Below, in pieces: positions 1 through 9,111 of a stretch of DNA of 64,000 nucleotides. The notes beneath the pieces were generated by a model. The model ran no database searches, was not told the origin of the DNA, and saw nothing but the letters and a program-made list of their open reading frames with translations. The stretch lies in NCBI GenBank assembly GCA_006503475.1, contig RSEH01000010.1:62001-126000 (forward strand). Direction: 5' to 3'. The stretch is from Stentor roeselii. Lineage: Eukaryota > Ciliophora > Heterotrichea > Heterotrichida > Stentoridae. Made by a program: the position numbers and the translations under genes. Positions within the stretch are counted from its first letter, which is position 1; the number at the start of each line of letters is the position of its first letter.

Positions 1-545
1 TTTAATAAAAATCCTGGAAATTCTCCAGATATCACCCCAGATGGGTTGAGAAAAGTTTTAAAAAGTTGATTTTTCATGGAGTTTCTTTTAGGTTTGATAT
101 GTTTTTGAAGGTAATGAGTGAAAAGTGAGAATTCGACCCAACGATAGGAATGAACTTCAGGTGGGTTTAATGAAAATTTGATTGAACGTGATAAGAAAAA
201 TATGTGGCTTGATAAATAAAGGTTGCTTATTCGCAGACCACCTTGATAGGCTGGCTTTCTTGGAAGATAGCCCAGGTATTCAGAGCTGTTTAAAACTAAT
301 CCAATTTCTTCAGTGGTTTCTCGGATCGCTGCTTGAAGACTATTTTCACTCGGCTCAAGTTTTCCTCCTGGAAAGGCGATTTGACCTGAATGCTTGTCTT
401 TTAGACTTAGGGCTCTTTTTATGAAAAGAATTTCAAGTTTTTTGTTTGGGTTTAGTCGAAATATCAAGGCTACACTTGACTCAGGTGAAGTTGGAGTTTG
501 TTGGAGTTTGGGAAGAGTTAATTCAAGATGTTTGATTATTTTCAT
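1..545 (-). CDS. Nudix hydrolase, CoA-diphosphatase type (partial, 3' end outside window)
   Basis: An ATG at 545 opens a frame that runs off the left edge after 181 codons. Residues 61-83 carry a full Nudix box (G-x5-E-x7-RE-x2-EE-x-G), the Mg-binding catalytic site that splits nucleoside diphosphates linked to another moiety. It is preceded by HSGQIAFPGG (residues 52-61), which resembles the extra signature of the coenzyme A pyrophosphatases (NUDT7/NUDT8 type). By family it would hydrolyse CoA or acyl-CoA to phosphopantetheine and 3',5'-ADP, in peroxisome or mitochondrion. The start lies 237 bp from the divergent phosphatase gene. The substrate is inference; the fold is clear. Confidence 0.85.
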   Translation of the reverse strand, partial: MKIIKHLELTLPKLQQTPTSPESSVALIFRLNPNKKLEILFIKRALSLKDKHSGQIAFPGGKLEPSENSLQAAIRETTEEIGLVLNSSEYLGYLPRKPAYQGGLRISNLYLSSHIFFLSRSIKFSLNPPEVHSYRWVEFSLFTHYLQKHIKPKRNSMKNQLFKTFLNPSGVISGEFPGFLL

Positions 546-782
546 TTATTGAAATATATAATATTCATAAGTCTTAATAATGATCGGCCTGATATCAAAT
601 GACTGAATTTAATACCAACTTCGACCTATTTTAAAAATTAGTAAATATTTTAACTTCCTATAACTAGGTAATCCAAAAATATAGACTTTATTAAATATAT
701 TACCTTTAAATTAATAGTGCTTCTATCAATCTAAACAACTTAGACTAAATTTAACACCCTAGTTAATAATTCAATATTCAAA

Positions 783-2138
783 ATGGCCTTTCGACAGATA
801 TACCGAAAGCCCTTAAAACTGCTTTCAAAGTCCAATTCACGAAACACAACCCCAGCCCGTCGTCGAGAAGGAAATTTCAAACCAGTTCCTCCATCAGAGC
901 CCAAACTTCAAACGGAAAAAGAAAACAAAGAAACAGTTTTCATGATAAACCTAGAAGACATTCTAATAATAGAAGAAAGTTTATCATTCATCCTTGAATC
1001 CTTCCACAACATCTCAGAAGTATTAAAAACCTGCGAAAAATTATGGGAATTGACAGCAGACAACACCTTAAACCAAATATTTTCTCTTTACAAAGACGAT
1101 AGAAAGCGAAGCCTAATCCGAAAGTCAATAGTTCTTCAATCCCTCAGTATTTCTCTCGGCCTTTACCTGTTCTCATCCTTAAAGTCAAATTCCGAGTTAA
1201 GTTCCTTACTTCGCGCAATTTTTTACTACAACCATCAAGGTTTTTTAGTTCTTGCAAAATTCATCTCACTTCGTCTTCCTGACGACTCAGAAAACATCTG
1301 GATTCAAAAACTGACGAATTTAGTTGATAAAAGACTCAACAAGAAGAAAACTTCAGATATCGAAAAACTTCTGGGCTACTACAACAAAGCAATTTCAGCA
1401 AATCTTAAAAAAGTCTGCAGAAATTTCGGATTTCGAGGAGAAGACCCAGTTTTTCATTCACTTAAATCAAAAATCATTCAAATTCTTAGAGATCGTGAAA
1501 GTCAGCCAGTGCCTGTAAGAAAAAGTATTGAAATTTTATTTGGAAATCCGAGAGAGTCAATAGTTTTAAAAGGACAGGTCGAAGTGCCTTATCTTCCTGG
1601 GTTAAAAGTGGAAAAATACACACTTGTACTTGACTTGGATGAAACTTTAGTGCATTATATTGAAACTGAAGACAATGGAACGTATTTAACTCGACCGTTT
1701 TTAGAGAATTTTTTGAAGGAAATGAAGAAATTTTATGAAATCGTTGTTTTTACTGCTGCGGTTCAGGACTATGCGGATTGGATCTTGGATGACTTTGATC
1801 GGCAGAGGATGGTTGACTTCAGGCTTTATCGGCAACATACTATTCCTGCTGGTAATCTTTTTTTAAAGGATTTGAATGCGATTGGAAGGGATTTGGCTAG
1901 GGTTATTATTATTGATAATGTCGCTGAAAACTTTCAGTTGCAACCTGAGAATGGAATACTTATTAAAAGCTGGTATGATGATGCTCAGGATAATGCACTT
2001 AAGGAACTCATGCCGATTCTTGTGCAGATTGTGGATAGTCAAATGGATGTTAGAGATGCTCTTAAAATTTTCAGAGAACAGATGCTCGAGCAGCTGTCTC
2101 AGGGTGTTGAATCACTGAGTTTATGTTTAAATAAATAA
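783..2138 (+). CDS. SCP/FCP1-like HAD protein phosphatase
   Basis: 451 residues. The C-terminal half is a CTD-phosphatase-like HAD domain with the DxDxT/V motif as DLDETLVH (residues about 284-291), the nucleophile and acid/base aspartates of the family. Downstream come FTAAVQDYADWILD and the late acidic motif IIIDNVAENF, as in small CTD phosphatases and Dullard. This class dephosphorylates Ser/Thr, e.g. in the RNA polymerase II tail or lipin. The first 270 residues are basic then helical, with no domain I recognise. The start ATG is preceded by AATATTCAAA. The exact target cannot be told. Confidence 0.85.
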   Translation: MAFRQIYRKPLKLLSKSNSRNTTPARRREGNFKPVPPSEPKLQTEKENKETVFMINLEDILIIEESLSFILESFHNISEVLKTCEKLWELTADNTLNQIFSLYKDDRKRSLIRKSIVLQSLSISLGLYLFSSLKSNSELSSLLRAIFYYNHQGFLVLAKFISLRLPDDSENIWIQKLTNLVDKRLNKKKTSDIEKLLGYYNKAISANLKKVCRNFGFRGEDPVFHSLKSKIIQILRDRESQPVPVRKSIEILFGNPRESIVLKGQVEVPYLPGLKVEKYTLVLDLDETLVHYIETEDNGTYLTRPFLENFLKEMKKFYEIVVFTAAVQDYADWILDDFDRQRMVDFRLYRQHTIPAGNLFLKDLNAIGRDLARVIIIDNVAENFQLQPENGILIKSWYDDAQDNALKELMPILVQIVDSQMDVRDALKIFREQMLEQLSQGVESLSLCLNK

Positions 2139-2269
2139 AAGTCTAATGTTTAATTTGATTATTCAACTACTTTAACTGATTTGATTATCTTTAATAAATT
2201 GATTTAAAGTAGAATATTAACCTGAATACTCAAAGGAATAATTATCCATATCTGATAATCTTATAATAA

Positions 2270-3877
2270 ATGGATTTCAAAATCATTAAAGACACAGAAA
2301 AAGCGGGTTACGTAAAATTCCAAGTGAGAAGCAAAATCGTATACACCTCACAATTCATGCGTATCGGTCTTATCCACGATTCCTTTAAAATCAACATGTT
2401 TGCAGTGGGTATAAAAGAAGTGAATTTTTTATCCAAGCTCCATCTAAACACATTTATTTACCTGAAGTCTTTCCAGGTGATTCGAGACCTATCTCTAATA
2501 AAAAAGCACCTTCCTGAATGTTTAGATCTCGAAAGCATCGCATTTTCCTATTCAGACAAAGACTCCTTCCTCGAGTTTTCCTTTTCCAACACATTTTACC
2601 TCGAATACCAAGACTCAGAACTCTCAATAATAAAAGGAACTCCTCTAGAATCAGTCGACCTGAGCCTTTTATTCGGTTCAGATCATGAAGAAACTTCAGA
2701 AAACAATTCAATCCCAGATTTAAAGCAGCTTCAATCAACAATGCCTAAAAAAACAATATCAAATTACTGCGGAGTCATTCTAGACTGTTGCGGGAGTTAC
2801 CTAAAGCCAACTTCAAAGGACTACCTTGCAACTTTCAAAGTCACCGACCCTTCATTATTCCCAGATTTCCTGAGCATTAACATTTTCCACAAAAACATCG
2901 ACGCTCTGCCGAAATTAAAGAACTTAGGTGACATAATTTACCTTCAGTTTATTCTTTTCAGTGAATTTCAAGGAAAAATGCAAGGAACCCTTTCAGCCAG
3001 TGCAAAGCAGTCTTCTTTCTTTGTTTTTGACTATGAAGAAAACACTTGCAAGCCTTACGCCTGGTACAGAAGTCAGTTCTTCAGAGAAAGTGACGTTGAA
3101 AGCCGCATCAATTCCTTGAAATCCTGGGTAAGGACATCGTTTGGAGATAAGGTCAAGGATTATTTAAAGAACAACACCCGGCCCATCAAAGAAGTCCACC
3201 CGAGCACTGAAGATTTCGACCTTATCGGAAAAGTCGTCGGACTCGGGCGACTCGGCATTCTTCTTTCAGACCCCTTTTATTTACATCTGCAACTTCCTGA
3301 TGATGAACGAGTTTATCATGTCACTATTCCTAAAGAAAAGACAAAACTGCTCATGCATGTTCAAATCGGAGAAATTATTAAAATTCGAAGTCTTTTTAAA
3401 GGCTTTGGAAATTTTTTAGTCAGTGATTTTTCTGAAGTTCTTAGAATTCGCTTTGAAAGTATGAAAATCGCTGATAATAACAGAGTTAGGGAAAGTTTGG
3501 AAAAGTTTCAAATGGCGATAGGGATGAAAGTAAAGAAAGGGAAAATTTCAATGGTTTCGGAAAAAGCTTGGAAGTACCCGAAGATTGTGATGAGTGTCTT
3601 GGAAGGACATCCTGATGAAAGTATTTTTAGAGTGAAGGGGTTTCTGTTAAGGGTCTTTTGGGATTCGCTGTTTTGGGTCGTCATGTGGGACGCGAAAGAC
3701 GGGGACAAGTATTTTAAAGCTTTTGTGCAAGATGAAGATTTTTTAGAGTTCATGAATGGTTTTAAAGTTGAACAGGTGAACAGCAGTAAAAGACTTTCTT
3801 CTGATGTTTTTCGTTGTTTAATCAAGGTTAAGAGTGGGAAGTACCAGATTATTTCTACTAAATTGGTTGGGTTTTAG
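2270..3877 (+). CDS. POT1: Telomere end-binding protein, POT1/TEBP-alpha type
   Basis: 535 residues. Residues about 165-255 match the Telo_bind OB fold of POT1 and ciliate TEBP-alpha: YCGVILD, then LSINIFHKNIDALP, GDIIYLQ and the FQGKMQGT/SSFFVFD strands. A second OB-like segment follows at about 314-392 (DLIGKVVGLGRLGIL to FLVSDFSEV) and a third region at about 440-530. The family binds the single-stranded G-rich 3' overhang of telomeres, abundant in ciliate macronuclei with many short chromosomes. Oddly, about 160 residues of a beta-rich N-terminal region precede the first OB fold, whereas POT1 usually starts with it. Same strand as the phosphatase, 131 bp downstream. Confidence 0.75.
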   Translation: MDFKIIKDTEKAGYVKFQVRSKIVYTSQFMRIGLIHDSFKINMFAVGIKEVNFLSKLHLNTFIYLKSFQVIRDLSLIKKHLPECLDLESIAFSYSDKDSFLEFSFSNTFYLEYQDSELSIIKGTPLESVDLSLLFGSDHEETSENNSIPDLKQLQSTMPKKTISNYCGVILDCCGSYLKPTSKDYLATFKVTDPSLFPDFLSINIFHKNIDALPKLKNLGDIIYLQFILFSEFQGKMQGTLSASAKQSSFFVFDYEENTCKPYAWYRSQFFRESDVESRINSLKSWVRTSFGDKVKDYLKNNTRPIKEVHPSTEDFDLIGKVVGLGRLGILLSDPFYLHLQLPDDERVYHVTIPKEKTKLLMHVQIGEIIKIRSLFKGFGNFLVSDFSEVLRIRFESMKIADNNRVRESLEKFQMAIGMKVKKGKISMVSEKAWKYPKIVMSVLEGHPDESIFRVKGFLLRVFWDSLFWVVMWDAKDGDKYFKAFVQDEDFLEFMNGFKVEQVNSSKRLSSDVFRCLIKVKSGKYQIISTKLVGF

Positions 3878-3908
3878 ACTTTAAGATTTTATTGGTAGGA
3901 GCAGTTAT

Positions 3909-5093
3909 TTACATGTCAGATGAGAGAGAAAAGGAACGAATCAAACTTGAATATCTTCGCTTTACATCGAATAGACTTTTTGACTTCTCCTCCAGGGCCC
4001 TTGCAAGGCTGTCCACCTCTTTTTTGTGCTTGAAGTACCCTTCGCTACCTGGAGTCGTTGAATAGATCAGTCTTCGATAGTCTCTGTTCACTTGACCTAT
4101 TTGCTTTTCTAGTTTTTTTACCTGGTCTTTTAAAGCTTTTTCTTGGTTTTTTTCTTGATTCGTTAAAAAAATTTCTGTTCGTCCGAAGTCTTTTGAACTG
4201 GTTGTTGAAAAGTTTGGGTTTTTACATGATTTATGGTAAATTGACCCGGATTTACTTTCATTTAAATCGTTTTTTAGTCTCTGGCTTGACCTTGAGATGA
4301 CTTTTTCAGAGTTGCGAGGACTGAAACAAACTTTTGAGGATTTTTTCACTTTTTTGTGCTTTTTCAGGTCCTCAGCAGAAATTTTCAGCTCTTCGAGATC
4401 TTCTTTCATAACTTTAATAGAAAAATCCTGTTCTATACCCTTGCATCTAAGTTCTTCATTTTCCTTTTTAAGTCTAAAAATTTCCAAATCTTTATCTTTC
4501 ACAATCTCTGAAAATTCTTTTTCTTTCAAAACGATTTTTTCAAGCCAGTCAACTTTTTCCCTGTCTAAAATTTTAAAAAGTCTTGAAATTTCTTCTAAAA
4601 GTTGATTTTCTTTGATTTTCATTTGCTGAATAGTGTCTCGAAGATGGCTGTTTTCATTAAAATGTAAATCCAGGTGATTCTCAGTTTTCTGTGATGAGTT
4701 CGCATTATCTTTAATTGAGTCCAGCTGGTTTTTCAACTTCCTGACCTGCTCTTGCAAAGAAGCCTGTTCCTGAATCATCAGCTGATTTAAAGTTCTGAGT
4801 TCATTTTGATAGTACTCAACCTGCGCAGTCAAATAAATATTTTTTCCTTCAACTTTTTTCATGATATCCTGAAGTTCATCAAGTTGGTCTTGCATTTTCC
4901 AAGATTTTCTCTGCAAGTCTTTAGTTTTTTTGTTGAATTTTGAACTTTCCTCTTCTTTCTGAATCCATTGTCTTCCTACAACAGGTGAAGTTTCAAAAAG
5001 AGAAGAAAAACCGTTTCTATTAAAGTTGCTCTGACTGAAACTTCCTCGATTGGAGTATTTCCTTAAAAAGTACTCAGTACTTGATTGATTCAT
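3909..5093 (-). CDS. Coiled-coil protein, function unknown
   Basis: 394 residues, mostly long coiled coil (about residues 45-235 and 310-390) rich in K, E, L and Q, with a basic Ser-rich linker between. No catalytic motif seen. It ends 31 bp from the convergent POT1 gene, and its ATG lies only 5 bp from the ATG of the divergent LRR/coiled-coil gene at 5099. The partner looks centrosomal or ciliary, so a structural role in the cell cortex or basal body is possible, but this is context only. Confidence 0.75.
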   Translation of the reverse strand: MNQSSTEYFLRKYSNRGSFSQSNFNRNGFSSLFETSPVVGRQWIQKEEESSKFNKKTKDLQRKSWKMQDQLDELQDIMKKVEGKNIYLTAQVEYYQNELRTLNQLMIQEQASLQEQVRKLKNQLDSIKDNANSSQKTENHLDLHFNENSHLRDTIQQMKIKENQLLEEISRLFKILDREKVDWLEKIVLKEKEFSEIVKDKDLEIFRLKKENEELRCKGIEQDFSIKVMKEDLEELKISAEDLKKHKKVKKSSKVCFSPRNSEKVISRSSQRLKNDLNESKSGSIYHKSCKNPNFSTTSSKDFGRTEIFLTNQEKNQEKALKDQVKKLEKQIGQVNRDYRRLIYSTTPGSEGYFKHKKEVDSLARALEEKSKSLFDVKRRYSSLIRSFSLSSDM

Positions 5094-5098
5094 TATAA
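5094..5098. promoter_or_regulatory. 5-bp head-to-head intergenic, TATAA
   Basis: The whole space between two divergent start codons is TATAA: the top strand reads CAT TATAA ATG. Any promoter for either gene must lie partly inside the other gene's coding region, or the two transcripts must overlap. The TATAA is also the box seen directly before many other ATGs in the window. Confidence 0.5.
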
Positions 5099-7210
5099 AT
5101 GTCCTTTCATCAGTTTAAATCACAAGACAAGTCTATCAAGCCTTTCAAGCCCTGCAAACTTTCAGAAATCCTGAGTCTTAAACACCTGATCAACGGTGAC
5201 CTTCTCGACCTGGACCATTCAAACATCACAGAGATCGACAAGGTCCCAGGGTGTTATTTAAAAGCGACGAAACTGAATTTTTCTTCTAACTTTTTAAACG
5301 ACTTGACTGGAATCTCTCAGTTCAAACGTTTGACTCATTTATTCATTTCAGGAAACCTGCTGGAAAACGTGAAGGAGTTTGAAAAAGTTCAAAATAAAGA
5401 ACAAGTTGTTGTCCTTACCGCCGAAAATAACCCTTTTTCAACACATCCTGACCTGGTCTCACATGTTCTGCTTATTTTCCCAAGACTCGTCGAGTTCAAC
5501 GGGAAAAAAATCACTGACCATGCCCGGCAGGACCTGTTGGATGGAATCGCGTTGAGCAGGCAGCTTTTATTTTTTATGAGTAAAAACGAGGTGCTTCTTC
5601 AAGGGCTGGAAAAAGACATCCAAAGCATAAAAAAAGATCTTCAAAACTCAGAAAAAAGAAGCCCTGCTCAGTCTGTAGAAAATGATAACTTTCGTATGAA
5701 AAAAACAGTCAACATCCCGCCATTGCCTCATTACAGCTATTCAAGTAAAATCCGGCCTTATATGATTTTAAATTTTGTTGAAATTGTAGGAAAAGCTGCA
5801 CATTACTACCTAAGTGACCAGGTAGACCAGGAAACTCAAGAAAAAATATTTAAATGGCTGTTTTGTGAAGTGCTTCTTAATCTGCATAGTTGGGGAAACC
5901 ACAAACTTCAGAGTTTTTTACAGACGAGAACTAATCACCCTGACCCTGACACTTGTTTCGACATGCAGCTAAAGTTTTTCCAGTCAATGAGATTTAAAAT
6001 CCTGGAGACTTCTAAGTTTTCAGACATTTTTCCAAATGAAGCTTTGAATGAAAAGACCAGGTCCGGACTTCTCAGTTCTTATTTCTCTGAGTCTAATGAC
6101 TGGAGCTTTTTCCCAGTTTTCGCTTTGAACTCTGATTACTTGAAAGCGATTTTCATGGTTGTTCAGGCACAGGTGAAGCAGCTTCAAGAACTCAGTAGGG
6201 AAAAAGAAGAACTTCTTAGCTTTGACCCGAATGTTTCAAATGTTTCAGGAATAGTTGGAAAGTTTTATGCTGGGAATCGAGGAACTTCTTATGATTTCTC
6301 GCAAGACTTGAGAGCTTCTTCTAGGACTACTGTTAAGAGATATGGCTCACCTGTTAACTTTTCGGCAAGTCCTAATGAAATGAATGACTTGACAGAAGAA
6401 AAAAGAAGGGAAATCAAGACTTTTGATGAAAGTTTGGAAAAAACTAGACTTATTGAATTAAAAAATGAAGTTGAAAGTGAAAAAATTAGACTGGAACAAA
6501 AAATGAAGGAATTCGATGAAAAGGAAAGAATTGAAAAAATAAGGATTCAAGAAAATTTTAAAGAAAATCAGAAAAAAATGGAAAGTTTTAAGAAAAAAGT
6601 TGATGGGTTGGTTGGAAAAGGCCTGGGGTTACTTGAAAAGTACTTTAATAGGATTTTGATGCATGGGTTTTTAAGGATTCGAGAAGAGAAACAGTCTTTT
6701 GACAGTCAAAAGACGCTAAAAAATGAGAAAAATCGAAAAGTTGAACATTTTTATAGATTGAAAAATGAAAGAAAATGCTTTGGAGCTTTTAGGTACTTCC
6801 AGGTGCTGGCGAAAATGAAAAGAATTAAGGCTGAAGAGTTTTATAAGGGAAAGTTGCAACTTGACCATTTTTTTAAGTGGAAATCGTTTCTGGTTGAAAA
6901 TAAAAAAATTAAACAACTTGAAAAAGACGAAAAGACTGCTGCAAAACTTAAGAAACAAAGAGAAAAACTCGACTTTAAGCAAGAACTGGAAGATCTGCTT
7001 AAAAAAATAACTTCAAATGGCAAAAACTTAAACAAATTTCTGAAATGTTTAAAAAAAAAGAAGATTGAATTTAATGTGGACTGTATTTGTGGAGGGTTCA
7101 AATGCCAAGCATGTCTTAAAGAAAAGACCAAAATGATAGAAAACGAGTTGAAGTCAATAAAATCAGAAATCCTCAAAGCAAAAAAAAAGTTTAAGTCATT
7201 ATCAAAGTAA
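5099..7210 (+). CDS. Leucine-rich repeat / coiled-coil protein, probably centrosomal or ciliary
   Basis: 703 residues. Residues about 30-150 hold LRR units (LLDLDHSNITEI, LNFSSNFLNDL, LFISGNLLENV) closed by an LRR cap (VVLTAENNPF, then PRLVEFNG), as in SDS22-like and LRR-centrosomal proteins. Residues about 440-520 are strong coiled coil. The tail (about 520-640) repeats short amphipathic segments with aromatic-F-W spacing (ILMHGFLRIRE, CFGAFRYFQ, HFFKWKSF) like Sfi1-type centrin-binding repeats, then a Cys cluster (CICGGFKCQACL). Centrin is encoded at 58039. The centrosomal role is inferred from architecture. The start follows TATAA directly. Confidence 0.75.
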   Translation: MSFHQFKSQDKSIKPFKPCKLSEILSLKHLINGDLLDLDHSNITEIDKVPGCYLKATKLNFSSNFLNDLTGISQFKRLTHLFISGNLLENVKEFEKVQNKEQVVVLTAENNPFSTHPDLVSHVLLIFPRLVEFNGKKITDHARQDLLDGIALSRQLLFFMSKNEVLLQGLEKDIQSIKKDLQNSEKRSPAQSVENDNFRMKKTVNIPPLPHYSYSSKIRPYMILNFVEIVGKAAHYYLSDQVDQETQEKIFKWLFCEVLLNLHSWGNHKLQSFLQTRTNHPDPDTCFDMQLKFFQSMRFKILETSKFSDIFPNEALNEKTRSGLLSSYFSESNDWSFFPVFALNSDYLKAIFMVVQAQVKQLQELSREKEELLSFDPNVSNVSGIVGKFYAGNRGTSYDFSQDLRASSRTTVKRYGSPVNFSASPNEMNDLTEEKRREIKTFDESLEKTRLIELKNEVESEKIRLEQKMKEFDEKERIEKIRIQENFKENQKKMESFKKKVDGLVGKGLGLLEKYFNRILMHGFLRIREEKQSFDSQKTLKNEKNRKVEHFYRLKNERKCFGAFRYFQVLAKMKRIKAEEFYKGKLQLDHFFKWKSFLVENKKIKQLEKDEKTAAKLKKQREKLDFKQELEDLLKKITSNGKNLNKFLKCLKKKKIEFNVDCICGGFKCQACLKEKTKMIENELKSIKSEILKAKKKFKSLSK

Positions 7211-7549
7211 TGTAAATATTACTCCCTATCTAAACTTCAAATAAAATAACCTATAAATTCCAAATCCTTATAGTAAAAAGAATATCAAGTCACCATCAAA
7301 GTAATATAAAAATCCTATCAAATCAAACTTTCACTAAAATAATCTCTAAACAAAGAAATCCTGAAACCAAACAATAAATTCCACAATCAAACTAAACAAA
7401 ACTCAATCATCACCCAACAAAACTTCCACTAAAATAATCTCTAAACAAAGAAATTCGATCCACAATCAAACTAAACTCAACATCACCCAACCAAACTTCC
7501 TCTAAAATAATCTATTATCTACCATCTATTCCCGTCCCTTAAAAAAAGG
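7211..7549. repeat. 3' intergenic with imperfect tandem repeat (about 72-94 bp units)
   Basis: The 339 bp between two convergent stops are C/A-rich on the top strand. A motif AAACTT-x-CACTAAAATAATCTCTAAACAAAGAAAT recurs near 7326 and 7420, with shorter relatives near 7232 and 7492; the blocks CCACAATCAAACTAAAC and CATCACCCAAC also recur. Unit spacing is about 94 then 72 bp. No ORF. It looks like local duplication in a 3' flank, not a known element. Confidence 0.6.
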
Positions 7550-8434
7550 CTAAATAAATCTTACATGTCTCAAAGCATCAAATGGAGAGATCCTTCTCCC
7601 AGGATCTAAAGTAACCATTTTTTCCAACAAATCAACCCCATCCAGACTGACACATGAAAAAATATCCCTAAACTGAACAGGGACCCACACCGGAAATTCT
7701 TTAAAATTCTTAAAACTTTCAACTCCCGGCCAATTCTCTTCATTCGGTGTGCCCATAATATTGAAAATCGAGTAAAGCACATCCTTTTCACAAGCTCCAG
7801 TAAACAAAGGAAATTTTGTCAACATCTCAGCGAAAATGCATCCAACAGACCACATATCAATAGCGCAAGAATACCCATCAACGCCAAGCAAGACCTCAGG
7901 TGCACGATACCACAAAGTCTGCACACAAGGCGTATAGGGCTTGAAAGGAATCTGAAAGCATCTTGCAAGTCCAAAGTCAGCGATTTTCACATTTCCATTC
8001 TCGTCAATTAAAATATTCTGAGGCTTCAAATCACGGTGAATGACTCGATTCGTCTGGCAGTAGTAAAGACCTGTCAAGATTTGACGTAAAAAACTTTTTA
8101 CCAAGTCTTCTGGCAAACCATTTGGCTGTGATTCTAAAAACTTCTGAAGGTCGATACGGAGTAGTTCGAAGACTAGGTCTACTTGTTTTGATGTTAAAAT
8201 CACTGATTGAAGAGAGATTATGTTTGGATGGCTCAGGGATTTTAAGAAGCTGATCTCGCGAAGGAGAACTGCTGATATTCCTTGATCGTTTGAATCGAGC
8301 TTGTTGCATTTTAAAGCGAAATAACGACCTGATGACTTTTCTTGCACTTTGTAGACTTTGCCGTAGGTGCCTTCGCCGAGGATTTCAAGGCGGTGGTAGT
8401 TGGAGCTGTCTTGTTCTATCTTGAAAGAACTCAT
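7550..8434 (-). CDS. Cyclin-dependent kinase
   Basis: 294 residues, the usual CDK length. Glycine loop GEGTYGKV (about 19-26), VAIK-type lysine in FALKC, a C-helix QGISAVLLREI in the place of PSTAIRE, HRDLKPQN, DFGLAR, the T-loop YTPCVQTLWYRAPEVLLG with an activating Thr, then the CMGC insert and an RISPFDAL tail. The helix sequence deviates from PSTAIRE, so the cyclin partner cannot be named. The family drives cell-cycle or transcription control. The stop is 339 bp from the LRR gene. Confidence 0.93.
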   Translation of the reverse strand: MSSFKIEQDSSNYHRLEILGEGTYGKVYKVQEKSSGRYFALKCNKLDSNDQGISAVLLREISFLKSLSHPNIISLQSVILTSKQVDLVFELLRIDLQKFLESQPNGLPEDLVKSFLRQILTGLYYCQTNRVIHRDLKPQNILIDENGNVKIADFGLARCFQIPFKPYTPCVQTLWYRAPEVLLGVDGYSCAIDMWSVGCIFAEMLTKFPLFTGACEKDVLYSIFNIMGTPNEENWPGVESFKNFKEFPVWVPVQFRDIFSCVSLDGVDLLEKMVTLDPGRRISPFDALRHVRFI

Positions 8435-8691
8435 AAGATATAAAAGATACGGAAAATGGAAATTTTATATTGGGTTTTTTAGAAGGTTTTTAGTGATTTA
8501 GGAGTTTGAGGTTTTGGAGAATATTAGAGAATTAATTAGTGCTATTTTTAAAGTTATTGGTAAAGAACTAGAAGTTTAAATTAAGAATTATTTAGATGAT
8601 GAGATAAATTTTATCATTGTAAACATTTCTCTGTGTTTTTTACGAAGTTATATGAATATCTAAAAACCTTAAGTAAAAGTTCTATAATGTC

Positions 8692-9039
8692 TTATCCTAA
8701 ATATTCATGCTCACAATATTCTAAATAAAGAAACCCGTCTTCATCCTTGTTATCCTCATAAACCTTCCTCATCGTCAAGTCGGATGTGATAATCTTTTTA
8801 TTTATAAAAATAAACAAGCTTTGCCGAGCGTTCAGGTTCAGCTTGGCCCTCAGACAAGCAATGAACTGAGAAAATCTGTGATTCTCAGGACAGAGCATTT
8901 TTTGCTTATCCAGTTCTTCTAAACGGGAGTTTCGACTTCTTTCTGCAAAAATTGGGACTTTGTCTGGCCAGATGTTTATCAATTTCTGAGATTCTTGTCT
9001 TCTCTCTTCGAATAAAAACTCGTCCTTGTGCTTAACCAT
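8692..9039 (-). CDS. ATG8: ATG8/GABARAP family ubiquitin-like protein
   Basis: 115 residues. Hallmarks in order: F..R..ES.KL near the start (FEERRQESQKLINIWPDKVPIFAER), the ubiquitin fold with SLFIFINKK and the late DEDGFLYLEYCE. The protein ends at a glycine (EYLG) directly before the stop. ATG8 is joined through this Gly to phosphatidylethanolamine on autophagosome membranes. Most ATG8s have residues after the Gly that Atg4 removes; here none is needed for the first conjugation. The start follows TATAAAT. 72 bp divergent from the START gene. Confidence 0.93.
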   Translation of the reverse strand: MVKHKDEFLFEERRQESQKLINIWPDKVPIFAERSRNSRLEELDKQKMLCPENHRFSQFIACLRAKLNLNARQSLFIFINKKIITSDLTMRKVYEDNKDEDGFLYLEYCEHEYLG

Positions 9040-9111
9040 ATTTATAACCAGATCAGAATAATTAATGTTAAGGTTGACAATTACGTTGATATAGGATTTA
9101 AAGATGTATAA

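Noticed and set aside
182-424. 80-codon plus-strand ORF
   Set aside because: Antisense to the Nudix domain, which carries a full catalytic box; a shadow frame.
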